DNA of 64,000 nucleotides from Psychrobacter pasteurii (GCF_900162815.1 NZ_FUGD01000049.1:1-64000); one strand, 5' to 3'; shown: positions 20,168-29,417, counted from the stretch's first letter. Made by a program: numbers and translations. Notes: generated from the letters alone by a model not told the origin.

Positions 20168-21577
20168 TTACTGAGCAGCTACTGTTTTTTCAGCATCGGT
20201 TATTTTAGAGATGGTAATACCCGTGTAGCCAAATAAAACCGTCAATAAGAAGGATAAGTAACAGAAGAACGCATATGGCAGATAATCAAGAACCGGTACA
20301 CCTAACGCTTGGCTAATAAACACACCACACACACTCCAAGGTACCAATGGGTTAATGACCGTACCTGCGTCTTCTAGCGTACGAGATAGGTTTTTTGGAT
20401 GTAGGTTTAATCGCTCAAACACAGGTCTAAACGCGGTCCCTGATAACAGTAGACTTAAATACTGCTCACCAATCAACACGTTAATACTTAGTGCAGACAT
20501 GGCAGCGGCAGCAATGGCTCGGCCAGAAGTGGTTAGACTGTCTTTAATACCCGATAACAGCGCTGGCAAGATACCCAGTGCAGTTAACAATCCACCCAAG
20601 CTTAAAGCTAGGATAACGATGGTCTGGGTAAAGAACATACTGTTTACCCCGCCACGAGATAGCATACCGCCTACTTCGCCTAGCTCTAGGCTTTCAGCAG
20701 GTTTATACCCTCCAAAGAAGTAACCACCCAGCTCGCCAATGCTCGGTGAGCTATGGATATAAGTCACAATAAGCGCGGCGATAATGGTACAAATGATGGT
20801 ATAAATCGCATTCACTCGCATTAATGCCAGCGCTATTAATACCACAAAGGGTAAGACAGCATAGCCATGCACTAAGCCACTATCAATCAGCTGGGCTTGC
20901 AAGGTGATCACCTGACTTAAGTCAGAGGCCGTAGTGTTGCCCGACATAAACCAAAATAAGAAGGCGGTAATTAGCCAAGCAGGTACTGTGGTGTACATCA
21001 TATTGCGAATGTGCTCGAACAAATCGATGCCCACCACATAGGCTGCAATGGTACAGGTATCTGATAAAGGCGACATCTTATCACCAAAGAATGCACCTGA
21101 TACTACCGCACCTGCTGCAATCGCTACGTTGGCATCAAACGCATGGCTCATGCCAATAAAAGCCACACCAAGTGTGGCTACAGTAGTCAAACTACTGCCC
21201 AGTGCAATACCAATAATAGAGGTTAAAACAAACGCAGAGATGTAATAAAACTCTGGTGAAATGAGCTCAAAACCAAAATACATTAAGGTTGGAATCGCCC
21301 CTGACATCATCAAGGCAGCGACCATCAATCCAATGAAGAAGAACAGATAAATAGCCCCAATACCTCGCATGACACCGCTTGCCATTTGGGTCTGCATGTC
21401 ATCCAAGGTTAACCCTTTAAACAAGCCCACTGCCAATAGAAAACAAATGGCCAAGATTAGAGATAAATGGGGTACCCAGCCAAAGCCGATCATGGTCACA
21501 CCCATAATCACAATAATTAAGGTGGAGAGCACGAACGCTAGCTTTGGCGAAACCTGAGTTAATATTTGTGGAGGCAT
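20168..21577 (-). CDS. NhaC-family sodium/proton antiporter-like transporter
   Basis: A 469-residue inner-membrane protein with about 11-12 hydrophobic segments. NhaC-type stretches include SGAFFGDKMSPLSDTCTIAA, IGIALGSSLTTVATLG, and EDAGTVINPLVPWSVCGVF near the C-terminus. The family includes Na+/H+ antiporters but also antiporters that carry organic acids (for example malate/lactate). It is the last gene of a minus-strand run hpd, phhA, phhB, nhaC (90 bases after phhB), so a role in moving aromatic amino acids or their products is possible. That is inference from position only. A good AAGGAT site precedes the ATG. Confidence 0.88.
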   Translation of the reverse strand: MPPQILTQVSPKLAFVLSTLIIVIMGVTMIGFGWVPHLSLILAICFLLAVGLFKGLTLDDMQTQMASGVMRGIGAIYLFFFIGLMVAALMMSGAIPTLMYFGFELISPEFYYISAFVLTSIIGIALGSSLTTVATLGVAFIGMSHAFDANVAIAAGAVVSGAFFGDKMSPLSDTCTIAAYVVGIDLFEHIRNMMYTTVPAWLITAFLFWFMSGNTTASDLSQVITLQAQLIDSGLVHGYAVLPFVVLIALALMRVNAIYTIICTIIAALIVTYIHSSPSIGELGGYFFGGYKPAESLELGEVGGMLSRGGVNSMFFTQTIVILALSLGGLLTALGILPALLSGIKDSLTTSGRAIAAAAMSALSINVLIGEQYLSLLLSGTAFRPVFERLNLHPKNLSRTLEDAGTVINPLVPWSVCGVFISQALGVPVLDYLPYAFFCYLSFLLTVLFGYTGITISKITDAEKTVAAQ

Positions 21578-21667
21578 AACACATCCTTATGTTGCCGTTG
21601 TCTTAAAAATCCATTTTATTTAAAAGCTACCAATGAATGGCTGTGTCCGCTATATACGATATATACG

Positions 21668-22009
21668 TTATTTAGCAAACAGCTCATCGGTCTTTGCCGC
21701 CATAACAAAGTCATTGCGATGCAAGCCTTTGATGCTGTGTGACCACCAGCTGACCGTTGCCTTGCCCCACTCTACTAAAATACCTGGGTGATGGCCTTCC
21801 GCCTCGCTGATTTCAGCTAATTGGTTAGCAAAATTCATTGCTGCCATAAAGTTTTTGAACTTATAAACTCTATGTAGCTGTTTAATGCCATCGACATCCA
21901 CCAGTGACCACTCAGGGATTTGGGTCATTAGCTCATTGGCTTCGTCTTGAGTGACAGTTGGTGCCCCAATGCGACAGGCTTCACAGCTTGATTGAGATAG
22001 GGTTGTCAT
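21668..22009 (-). CDS. phhB: 4a-hydroxytetrahydrobiopterin dehydratase (pterin carbinolamine dehydratase)
   Basis: Recycles the 4a-carbinolamine of the pterin cofactor used by phenylalanine hydroxylase. The 113-residue length is normal. The core pattern is present: [45 protein letters not shown] with the paired active-site histidines, then [19 protein letters not shown]. The N-terminus has three residues CEACRIG that recall a metal-binding hook found in several bacterial PhhB proteins. It lies 108 bases downstream of phhA, the enzyme it serves. Confidence 0.95.
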   Translation of the reverse strand: MTTLSQSSCEACRIGAPTVTQDEANELMTQIPEWSLVDVDGIKQLHRVYKFKNFMAAMNFANQLAEISEAEGHHPGILVEWGKATVSWWSHSIKGLHRNDFVMAAKTDELFAK

Positions 22010-22117
22010 AATAATTTCCTTTTATTTATTTTCAATTGAGTGTTCAGTTATTTTAAGTTTTTTGAGTTTAAGTTGTTTGAATCTTGAAGCAGCGCTATGG
22101 ATTTGGTTCACTTCAAG

Positions 22118-22957
22118 CTAATAAGTGGGATCAAATAAGCCAAGCGACATCGCTTTTTTTACTTCGCTCATCACATCACTGTTTGCAATATCAAACAGAG
22201 TGTCCAAATCATCAATCACATAATAAATGGGCTGAATATGGTCAATGCGATAAGGCGTGCGCAGGACGTCTATCAAATCAAACTCTCGATACTCAGGCTC
22301 ACCACTTAAGGCGTAAACTGTCTCAGAAGGAGAGCTTAAGATGCCGCCACCGTAAATACGGCGCTCATCCAGCTTGCGGCCCACCAAGCCAAACTCAATG
22401 GTAAACCAATACATACGGGCTAAAAACACCCGCTCTTCTTTGCTTGCCTCAAGACCGAGCTTGCCATAAGTTTCATTAAATGCTGCAAATGCAGGGTGTG
22501 TCAGCAATGGACAATGCCCGACAATCTCATGAAAGATGTCAGGCTCTTGAATATAGTCCATATCCTCAGGGCGGCGAATGAAGGTCGCCACAGGGAATTG
22601 TTTATTCGCCAAAAGCTTGAAGAATTTACCGAAGCTGATTAAAGCAGGTACCGCAGCCGTTTGCCAGCCTGTGGTGCTTTGTAGTACCGCGTCAATATCA
22701 CTCAATTGAGGAATATTGTTTTGCGGTAAGTTTAGTTTCTCAAGTCCTTCTAAATACTCTGGACAAGCTCTATTGGGAATCTGCTTTTCTTGACGAGATA
22801 ATAAAGCGTGCCACATCTCGTTTTCTGGCTGACTGTATTGGATAAAGCCATTAGAATCCGGTGTATGAGAGACGTAAGGCTCTTTGGTCGGCGCAGAGGG
22901 CGACGAATTCTGATCTTGGATCAGGGAAGATTGGGTCGGTGAAGCAGTGCGTTCCAT
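22118..22957 (-). CDS. phhA: Phenylalanine 4-monooxygenase
   Basis: Iron- and tetrahydropterin-dependent enzyme that converts phenylalanine to tyrosine, the first step of the catabolic route encoded here. At 279 residues it is a bacterial single-domain form without regulatory ACT domain. Iron ligands are His143 and His148 in FHEIVGHCPLL and Glu188 in FTIEFGLV. The first ~35 residues are polar and poorly conserved. AGGAGA precedes the ATG. It is followed by phhB and preceded by hpd on the same strand (206-base gap with a hairpin), so it may have its own promoter. Confidence 0.97.
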   Translation of the reverse strand: MERTASPTQSSLIQDQNSSPSAPTKEPYVSHTPDSNGFIQYSQPENEMWHALLSRQEKQIPNRACPEYLEGLEKLNLPQNNIPQLSDIDAVLQSTTGWQTAAVPALISFGKFFKLLANKQFPVATFIRRPEDMDYIQEPDIFHEIVGHCPLLTHPAFAAFNETYGKLGLEASKEERVFLARMYWFTIEFGLVGRKLDERRIYGGGILSSPSETVYALSGEPEYREFDLIDVLRTPYRIDHIQPIYYVIDDLDTLFDIANSDVMSEVKKAMSLGLFDPTY

Positions 22958-23111
22958 GCCAGCTCTCCTTCTATTAACTGTAAGCTATAAGATTACTGCA
23001 AGCTATAAATCGTTAGTTTATCGGCCTAAAAGTTTGGCCTATATCGGTTAGATTGCATCCTTTCATCTAACGCTGATTGTGTTGTTTAAAGCGGATTATT
23101 TTATTTGAACT

Positions 23112-23144
23112 TTTTGCTTAGCCCTATCGTAGAGCTAAGCAAAA
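23112..23144 (-). terminator. Hairpin after hpd
   Basis: A perfect 11-bp stem TTTTGCTTAGC (23112-23122) / GCTAAGCAAAA (23134-23144), 20 bases beyond the hpd stop. There is no T run after it on the minus strand, so it may be an RNA-stability hairpin or a Rho-assisted terminator. Confidence 0.5.
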
Positions 23145-23163
23145 CGTCTACCCTCTATTAAAA

Positions 23164-24282
23164 TTAAGCACCAGCAACATCAGTGTCATCATTGGTACCA
23201 TCAGTTTCAATCGCACCACGGCGTACCTGATCACGTTCAATAGATTCAAATAAGGCCTTAAAGTTACCTTCGCCAAACCCATCTTCATAATCTCCTTTAC
23301 GCTGGATAAACTCGAAGAATACTGGGCTACCTAAAATGGTTTCTGAGAAGATTTGTAGTAGTAATCTTGGCTTACCCCCCTCTGTGGTACCGTCTAATAA
23401 GATGCCACGGGTTTGCAGCTCTTTCACATCTTCACCATGACCTGGTAGACGCTCACTGAGCATCTCATAATAGGTGTCATTTGGCGCAGTCATCAGTGGA
23501 ATACCCGCTTTTTTAAGCATATCGATACTCTCTAACAGGTTGTCACTTAATAGCGCAATATGCTGAATACCCTCACCATTAAACTGCATCAAGTACTCTT
23601 CAATCTGACCACCGCCTTGACGGGCTTCTTCGTTAAGAGGAATACGAATCTTGCCGTCTGGTGCAGTCATCGCCTTACTGGTTAGACCGGTATATTCACC
23701 TTTAATATCAAAATAACGGATCTCACGGAAGTTAAATATACGCTCATAGAAGTTGGCCCAGTACGCCATACGACCACGGTAAACGTTGTGCGTTAGGTGA
23801 TCAATGACCTTAAAGCCATACCCTTTTGGATGTCTATCCACACCAGGCAAGAACTCAAAGTCGATGTCATAAATTGAGCTGCCTTCATCGAAGCGGTCAA
23901 TTAAATAGATTAAAGAGCCGCCGATACCTTTAATTGCTGGTAATTTAAGCTCCATAACACCAGTTGGCACTTCAACAGGTTGAGCGCCCATTTCAATAGC
24001 ACGTTTATACGCTTTGCGAGAGTCTACTACGCGAAAGCCCATGCTACACGCCCCAGGACCATGCTCTTCAACGAAGTAGCTGGCGTGGCTTTTTGGCTCT
24101 CGGTTTAAGATAAGATTAATGTCACCTTGGCGATATAAGGCAACATCTTTTGAGCGGTGATTGGCGACGTGGGTAAAGCCGAGTTTTTCAAATAATTCCT
24201 CGACAAGTTTTGGCTCGGGCGATGCAAATTCTACAAAGTCAAAACCACATAAGCCCATTGGGTTGTCAAATAAATCTGCCAT
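23164..24282 (-). CDS. hpd: 4-hydroxyphenylpyruvate dioxygenase
   Basis: Fe(II) enzyme that makes homogentisate from 4-hydroxyphenylpyruvate. At 372 residues it matches the family. It has two VOC-fold halves; the C-terminal half holds the iron ligands His162 (DHLTHNV), His241 (GIQHIALL) and Glu324 (VFFEFIQR). The last ~20 residues ([15 protein letters not shown]) are an acidic tail. AAGGA lies before the ATG. It is divergent from a LysR regulator gene, the usual arrangement of a regulator and its target. Its product must be ring-opened by a homogentisate dioxygenase, but no cupin-type hmgA gene is in the window. Confidence 0.97.
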   Translation of the reverse strand: MADLFDNPMGLCGFDFVEFASPEPKLVEELFEKLGFTHVANHRSKDVALYRQGDINLILNREPKSHASYFVEEHGPGACSMGFRVVDSRKAYKRAIEMGAQPVEVPTGVMELKLPAIKGIGGSLIYLIDRFDEGSSIYDIDFEFLPGVDRHPKGYGFKVIDHLTHNVYRGRMAYWANFYERIFNFREIRYFDIKGEYTGLTSKAMTAPDGKIRIPLNEEARQGGGQIEEYLMQFNGEGIQHIALLSDNLLESIDMLKKAGIPLMTAPNDTYYEMLSERLPGHGEDVKELQTRGILLDGTTEGGKPRLLLQIFSETILGSPVFFEFIQRKGDYEDGFGEGNFKALFESIERDQVRRGAIETDGTNDDTDVAGA

Positions 24283-24480
24283 GTCAAATCGTCCTTAATA
24301 TTGTGTGAGCACGCCCCGTCTTAGGTTAGTCTTCGCTGAAATACCTAGACCTTCTGGTGCTGCTCTATCCTTAGAGTTCATTTAAAGAGGTGTCAAAAAT
24401 TGTGTTGTCATCTAGCAGGTAAATAGCCAGACAATACATTTATCAACAATAGTTGACCTGATATTTATATTAGAATAGGT

Positions 24481-24520
24481 TTATTTATAAGACTAATCGT
24501 ATTTTATGATTTATTTATAA
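24481..24520. promoter_or_regulatory. Two TTATTTATAA elements in front of the lysR gene
   Basis: The same 10-mer occurs at 24481-24490 and 24511-24520, 30 bases apart (about three helix turns), directly before the lysR ribosome site in the hpd-lysR divergent region. A third copy lies upstream of fahA at 25537-25546. The spacing suggests a bound regulator; the AT-rich content means chance cannot be excluded. Confidence 0.35.
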
Positions 24521-24529
24521 GGTTTTCCT

Positions 24530-25474
24530 ATGAATGTAACTCTACGTCAATTAAATGCGTTTATTAACGTGGCTGAAACGGGCAGTTTTACTCGAGCCAG
24601 TGACAAAATGCATTTGACCCAATCTGCCGTTAGCGGACTGATCAAAGAGCTTGAAAATAATTTAGAAGTGTTGCTATTTGATCGCACTACCAGACAACTA
24701 TCGCTCTCTGTGGTGGGTTATCATTTACTGCCTCAAGCTCGGCGCGTGCTCAATGAAATGACCTTATTTGAGAATGAAGCCTCAAGCCTGACCAGTTTGG
24801 CTCAAGGCAAAGTTAGGTTGGCTGTCTCCCAGTTTGCCGCCTCTTCCATGCCTGCAGTCATTGCTCAATTTGCCAAGCAATACCCAGACATCAATGTCAC
24901 TTTGCTGGACTGTTCGGCTGAGCATGTGCTTCAGCATATCGAGAATATTGAGGTGGATTTAGGGGTGGGTGTTGAGCTGGCCGAGGTCGATGAGGATGAT
25001 AATTTAACCGCTGATTTATTATATGAACTGCCCTTTTGTGTTGTCGTTCCTGAAGAGCATCGTTTGGCCAGCTTCACTGAAGTGACTTGGAGCGACTTGG
25101 CGGGTGAGCCACTAATTACGCTAAATGGCCCCTTCATTGATCATGTCACTTTAGAGCTTAGTGAAGATATTGCTCACCAAATCAAAAACGCGCCTTACAA
25201 AGTCAACTTTATGTCGACGGCACTAGAGATGACGCGCCAAGGCTTTGGGGTAACCTTGTGCTTGCCCTATATGCCAGAGGTCATTGACTGGGTGAGCGCC
25301 AATAAGTTGGTTCTAAAACCGCTTTCTGAACCTGTCAAACTGCGTAAGTTTTATATTTATCAACGCTCATCACGTGCCCTATCGCCTGCCAGCATGACCT
25401 TCAAAGACTTCTTGCAGCGTTATTTTGATGATTACTTTACTGAGTTATCTCAGTTACACATGTTGCCTTCTTAG
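24530..25474 (+). CDS. LysR-family transcriptional regulator
   Basis: A 314-residue regulator. The winged helix-turn-helix fills about residues 1-60 (LRQLNAFINVAETGSFTRAS, TQSAVSGLIKELENNL, LFDRTTRQLSLSVVG), followed by a linker helix and a two-lobed effector domain starting near residue 90. It is divergent from hpd (247 bases) and upstream of fahA in the same direction, so it probably controls tyrosine or phenylpyruvate catabolism; the effector is unknown. AGG precedes the ATG. Within this cluster it adds to a separate IclR regulator at 27747-28568. Confidence 0.9.
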   Translation: MNVTLRQLNAFINVAETGSFTRASDKMHLTQSAVSGLIKELENNLEVLLFDRTTRQLSLSVVGYHLLPQARRVLNEMTLFENEASSLTSLAQGKVRLAVSQFAASSMPAVIAQFAKQYPDINVTLLDCSAEHVLQHIENIEVDLGVGVELAEVDEDDNLTADLLYELPFCVVVPEEHRLASFTEVTWSDLAGEPLITLNGPFIDHVTLELSEDIAHQIKNAPYKVNFMSTALEMTRQGFGVTLCLPYMPEVIDWVSANKLVLKPLSEPVKLRKFYIYQRSSRALSPASMTFKDFLQRYFDDYFTELSQLHMLPS

Positions 25475-25673
25475 TGACTCTATTAGCAACACCGTTAAAA
25501 AATTTTAACTTGCAAAGCATCAGTGAATAAATTACATTATTTATAAACAATTACCTATATCGTAATATACCGTTTGTTTATTTTATTATTGAATAATTAA
25601 TTACTGAGTTAAATTACTAAGCCAAACCATAACCCACTAACGATATTCAGACTTTCAGAAAAAGGATTTTTCT

Positions 25674-26963
25674 ATGTCATCAATTGATAAAAACCTAACC
25701 TCATTTGTTGAAGTGGCTAACGACAGCGACTTTTCTATTCACAACCTACCTTACGGTATCTTTAGCGAAACCACAGGTGGCAAACGCCGTGCGGGTATCG
25801 CTATTGGTGATCAAGTTTTAGATTTGTCTGTCCTTGAAGATGCTGGATTATTAAAGCTCTCTGGCGGCCCGTACTTTGATAAACCCACTCTAAATAGCTT
25901 TATCGAATCTGGTAGAGACAACTGGACCACTGCCCGTAACACAGTGCAAAAGCTACTGTCTGCCGACAATGACACCTTACGTGATAACGACGGATTACGC
26001 CGTAAAGCCTTGTTTAATCAATCAGACGTTACCCTTCACCTGCCGCTACACGTGCCTGGCTACACCGACTTTTATTCTTCAAAAGAGCACGCCACTAACG
26101 TTGGCACCATGTTCCGTGACCCAAATAATGCACTACTACCAAACTGGACAGAACTTCCAGTAGGCTATAACGGCCGTGCCAGCACCGTCATTGTCAGTGG
26201 TCATGATGTGGTTCGCCCCTCAGGTCAGCTAAAGCCTAATCCAGATGAGCGCCCTATCTTCTCTGCCTGTAAGCGTTTAGATTTTGAATTAGAAACCGCG
26301 TTTGTGGTAGGTAAGCCCAACCATATTGGTCAGCCTATCTCTATCGATGATGCTTGGGAACATATCTTTGGTATGGTGCTGTTGAATGACTGGTCTGCCC
26401 GTGATATCCAGAAGTGGGAATACGTGCCACTAGGTCCATTTAATGCCAAAACATTTGCCTCTTCTATCTCACCTTGGATTGTGACTTTAGATGCTCTAGA
26501 GCCTTTTAAAACCTCGGTGCCAGTACAAGATCCACAGCCTCTGGCCTACCTGTGTGAAGACAAAACCGACAATACTTACGACATCAACTTATCCGTTGAA
26601 CTAATGACGGAGAAATCTGATCAAGCGACCGTCGTTTGTGAAACCAACTTCAAATACATGTATTGGTCTATGGCGCAGCAGCTTACCCATCACACCATTA
26701 CCGGCTGTGCCGTACAAGTGGGCGATCTGATGGGGTCAGGCACTATCTCAGGACCAACGCCAGAGTCTTATGGCTCTATGCTAGAGATTGCTTGGAACGC
26801 AACCAAACCTGTGACCTTAAAAGACGGTGAAACCCGTACCTTTATTGAAGATGGTGACACAGTCATTATGAAAGGCTATAGCGAAAAAGACGGTATTCGA
26901 GTCGGCTTTGGTGAAGTGCGCGGCAAAGTACTGCCTGCATTGAACTTTAATTTCACCAACTAA
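25674..26963 (+). CDS. fahA: Fumarylacetoacetase
   Basis: Hydrolyses fumarylacetoacetate to fumarate and acetoacetate, the last step of tyrosine catabolism. The 429-residue length is typical. An N-terminal SH3-like domain is followed by the FAH fold. Metal and catalytic residues lie in YTDFYSSKEHATNVG (Asp and His), RLDFELETAFVVGK (Glu-x-Glu), LLNDWSARDIQKWEY (Asp) and LGPFNAKTFASSISPW; the region TGCAVQVGDLMGSGTISGP is also conserved. AAAGGA precedes the ATG. It is followed 95 bases later by the VOC-protein gene on the same strand. Confidence 0.97.
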   Translation: MSSIDKNLTSFVEVANDSDFSIHNLPYGIFSETTGGKRRAGIAIGDQVLDLSVLEDAGLLKLSGGPYFDKPTLNSFIESGRDNWTTARNTVQKLLSADNDTLRDNDGLRRKALFNQSDVTLHLPLHVPGYTDFYSSKEHATNVGTMFRDPNNALLPNWTELPVGYNGRASTVIVSGHDVVRPSGQLKPNPDERPIFSACKRLDFELETAFVVGKPNHIGQPISIDDAWEHIFGMVLLNDWSARDIQKWEYVPLGPFNAKTFASSISPWIVTLDALEPFKTSVPVQDPQPLAYLCEDKTDNTYDINLSVELMTEKSDQATVVCETNFKYMYWSMAQQLTHHTITGCAVQVGDLMGSGTISGPTPESYGSMLEIAWNATKPVTLKDGETRTFIEDGDTVIMKGYSEKDGIRVGFGEVRGKVLPALNFNFTN

Positions 26964-27058
26964 TACGCTGAACAACTGGCCTTAAAACATTATCGGCTTA
27001 ATAAAATTAGCTGGTAAATAGTGACTACATAAAGGCATTAAATCAAAAGGATTTTGAT

Positions 27059-27634
27059 ATGAGCTTTGCAATTGAAAAGATTCACCACGTGGCCTATCGC
27101 TGTAAGGATGCCAAAGAAACGGTTGAGTGGTACCAAAAGAATTTAAATATGGGTTTCGTACTGGCTTTTGCAGAGGACTATGTACCCTCTACCAAAGCCT
27201 ACGACCCTTATATGCATATTTTTTTGGATGCCGGTAACGGTAACGTATTGGCCTTCTTTGAGTTGCCCAATCAGCCAGAGATGGGCTCTGACCCAAACAC
27301 GCCAGACTGGGTTCAGCACTTGGCGCTTAAGGTTAAAGATGAGCAGGCCTTGCTGTCAGCTAAAGCCCAGTTAGAGGCCAATGGTATTGATGTGGTAGGC
27401 GTTACCAACCATGGTATATTCCATTCAATCTACTTCTTTGACCCCAATGGCCATCGTTTAGAATTGACCTATGATGATCCAACTTCTGAACAAAAAATCT
27501 CGCTGATTACCGAAGAGATGAAGGTCGAGATGTTAGAGGAATGGACACGCACCAAACGGGCACCCACCCACACTCAATTCTTACACAGTGATGAGCTGGC
27601 TGAAGTCAAAGAGGTTGCTCCTGTTGGGGAGTAA
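27059..27634 (+). CDS. VOC-fold metalloprotein, possible homogentisate ring-cleavage enzyme
   Basis: A 191-residue protein of the glyoxalase/type I extradiol dioxygenase superfamily. Two beta-alpha-beta-beta-beta modules are visible (about 5-72 and 85-140). Candidate metal ligands are His10 (or His9) in KIHHVAYRC, Glu68 in AFFELP, His87 in VQHLALKV and Glu135 in GHRLELTYDD. This set fits both glyoxalase I (H-E-H-E) and a one-domain extradiol dioxygenase (H-H-E). The family alone cannot decide. The gene sits between fahA and maiA, exactly the steps that surround homogentisate cleavage, while the usual cupin-type hmgA is absent. The last ~45 residues are an extra acidic/basic helical tail. Fe-dependent dioxygenase activity is inference. 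Confidence 0.75.
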   Translation: MSFAIEKIHHVAYRCKDAKETVEWYQKNLNMGFVLAFAEDYVPSTKAYDPYMHIFLDAGNGNVLAFFELPNQPEMGSDPNTPDWVQHLALKVKDEQALLSAKAQLEANGIDVVGVTNHGIFHSIYFFDPNGHRLELTYDDPTSEQKISLITEEMKVEMLEEWTRTKRAPTHTQFLHSDELAEVKEVAPVGE

Positions 27635-27672
27635 CAAAGCAAACAGCCTAAAGTATTGAAGAGCAGTTAGAG

Positions 27673-27706
27673 AAAAAACCACAGTCAGTCAACCTGCCTG
27701 TGGTTT
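27673..27706. terminator. Hairpin between convergent VOC and iclR genes
   Basis: AAACCACAG (27676-27684) pairs with CTGTGGTTT (27698-27706) around a 13-base loop. The minus strand ends in T6, the plus strand in only TTTA, so it best fits the iclR transcript but probably serves both. Confidence 0.7.
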
Positions 27707-27746
27707 ATCCAGACAACACATTTAAGTGGATAGCTAAGTAGGTAAC

Positions 27747-28568
27747 TTAACTGGGTAAATGCTTACGCATAATATGTTGAATAGCTTCTACCATACGCTG
27801 ATCTTGAGTCTCTGGTAACTGTTCTGTGGTACCAATGACCGTCAGTGCATACTCTGCATATTGAGTTTGACCAGCCCCATTTTCAGGTGCGCTATTAGAT
27901 AAAGTACTAATCGGTAAGCTGATGGCACTGATTCCCATCAGCATATCACCAGTGACCGTGGCATAACCTTTACTTCGGATATCATTAAGTAGCTGCTCAT
28001 AGTGTTGCCACTTGAGATCTAAATCGGCATTGGTATCAGCGTCTAGCCACTCAGCATTTAACAGCGCTTTGATAGTGCTTTTATCTTGCAGACTGGCAAA
28101 TAAGCGGCCTGTCGCCGAAGTGGTCAGTGGCATACGCGAGCCAATTCGAGTAATGATGCTCACCGGTGAATCCGATTCAACCGACTGGATTACCACGGGT
28201 CCATCTTTGAACCATTTGGCAATCTGCACACTGCATTGCATCGCGTCTTTAATCTCAGTTGCCGCACGTGTTAGGTGCTCAAGTAGGTTGTTTTGATTAA
28301 GCCCACTATAGCTTAAAGAGTTGACTCGATTGCCAAGTGCATATCGCCCGTCTTCTATTTGTCTGGCATAGTCCTTACGAATCAGGCTCACCAGATAACG
28401 GTGAACTTTAGCAGGGTGCATATCAATGGCTTGTGCAATCTCTTTGAGCATCATCGGCTCATTATGATCGATAAGTACATCCAGTACCGTTAGCCCAACT
28501 TCAAGCGATTGTACACCGCCTTGTACTTTATTCGAGGGAGACTCTTTAGAAGCTTGAGAAGATGACAT
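27747..28568 (-). CDS. IclR-family transcriptional regulator
   Basis: About 273 residues from the ATG at 28568; a GTG five codons earlier (28583) is also possible and neither has a clear ribosome site. The winged helix-turn-helix spans about residues 20-85 (SLEVGLTVLDVLIDHNEPMM, IAQAIDMHPAKVHRYLVSLI) and the IclR effector domain follows (SVQIAKWFKDGPVVIQSVES, TTSATGRLFASLQD). It is divergent from maiA and convergent with the VOC gene, so it may repress maiA or the fahA unit. IclR members often sense aromatic intermediates; the ligand here is unknown. Confidence 0.88.
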   Translation of the reverse strand: MSSSQASKESPSNKVQGGVQSLEVGLTVLDVLIDHNEPMMLKEIAQAIDMHPAKVHRYLVSLIRKDYARQIEDGRYALGNRVNSLSYSGLNQNNLLEHLTRAATEIKDAMQCSVQIAKWFKDGPVVIQSVESDSPVSIITRIGSRMPLTTSATGRLFASLQDKSTIKALLNAEWLDADTNADLDLKWQHYEQLLNDIRSKGYATVTGDMLMGISAISLPISTLSNSAPENGAGQTQYAEYALTVIGTTEQLPETQDQRMVEAIQHIMRKHLPS

Positions 28569-28702
28569 GGCTGATTTACCCACTAGACCAAATGTATTAA
28601 TGTTTAATAATGAAAATGACGGAATAAAATAGGCGTAATAATAACGACTGGCTGATTATCACGATTATAACCCCATTTAACATCTTAATAAGGAAAGTGA
28701 TG

Positions 28703-29377
28703 ATGAAGCTATATGGATATTTTCGCAGTGGCACCTCCCATCGCACTCGTATTGCCATGAATTTAAAGCAATTGGACTATGAGTCAATCTCAGTCAATCT
28801 GGCTCAAGATGAACAATTAGAATCTGCTTTTAAATCTATCAACCCGCAAGGTCTTGTGCCTGTTTTACAAGCCTCTGCATTAGAAGCCTCTAAATCAGAA
28901 ACCCAAGATTTGGTTATGTTTCAAAGTCCAGCCATTTTAGAATGGTTGGAAGAAGCCTATCCCCAACATCCATTATTGCCGCAAGAGTTGACAGGCCGCG
29001 TCAAAGTCAGAGCACTGAGCGCCATGATAGGCTGTGATATTCATCCGATTAATAACCGCCGAATCCTGCAGTATTTAAGAAATGAGCTTAACGTCGATGA
29101 ATCACAAGTTATGGCCTGGTGTCAGCGCTGGATCTCTGACGGGTTTACCGCTTTAGAGTCTCTTTTGGCTCAAGATAAAGAGCGTGGTAACTTTTGCTAT
29201 GGGAATCAGCCAACACTAGCCGATTGCTACTTAATACCCCAAGTATATTCAGCACGCCGATTTAAAGTAGATTTAACGCCCTACCCTAATATCGTTGCTA
29301 TCGACAAGCACTGTCATACTCTGCCTGCTTTTATTGAAGCAGCACCAGAAAATCAGGCTGATGCTCCTTCCTCATAA
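28703..29377 (+). CDS. maiA: Maleylacetoacetate isomerase (zeta-class glutathione transferase)
   Basis: Glutathione-dependent cis-trans isomerase that turns maleylacetoacetate into fumarylacetoacetate. The ATG at 28703 (AAGGA eight bases upstream) starts MKLYGYFRSGTSHRTRIAMN; a second ATG and a GTG immediately before are possible. The N-terminal thioredoxin-like domain (1-85) has the zeta-type active-site stretch SGTSHRTRIAM and NPQGLVPVL; the helical domain ends with ADCYLIPQVYSARRF. Length 224 fits. It is divergent from the IclR gene and belongs to the same pathway as hpd and fahA. Confidence 0.94.
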   Translation: MKLYGYFRSGTSHRTRIAMNLKQLDYESISVNLAQDEQLESAFKSINPQGLVPVLQASALEASKSETQDLVMFQSPAILEWLEEAYPQHPLLPQELTGRVKVRALSAMIGCDIHPINNRRILQYLRNELNVDESQVMAWCQRWISDGFTALESLLAQDKERGNFCYGNQPTLADCYLIPQVYSARRFKVDLTPYPNIVAIDKHCHTLPAFIEAAPENQADAPSS

Positions 29378-29417
29378 TCTTGATGTTTTATCACAAAATT
29401 TGTCATAAGATTTATCA

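Noticed and set aside
22084-22404. 106-codon plus-strand frame over the end of phhA
   Set aside because: Antisense shadow of phhA with a His/Cys/Gln-rich, non-protein-like composition and no ribosome site.
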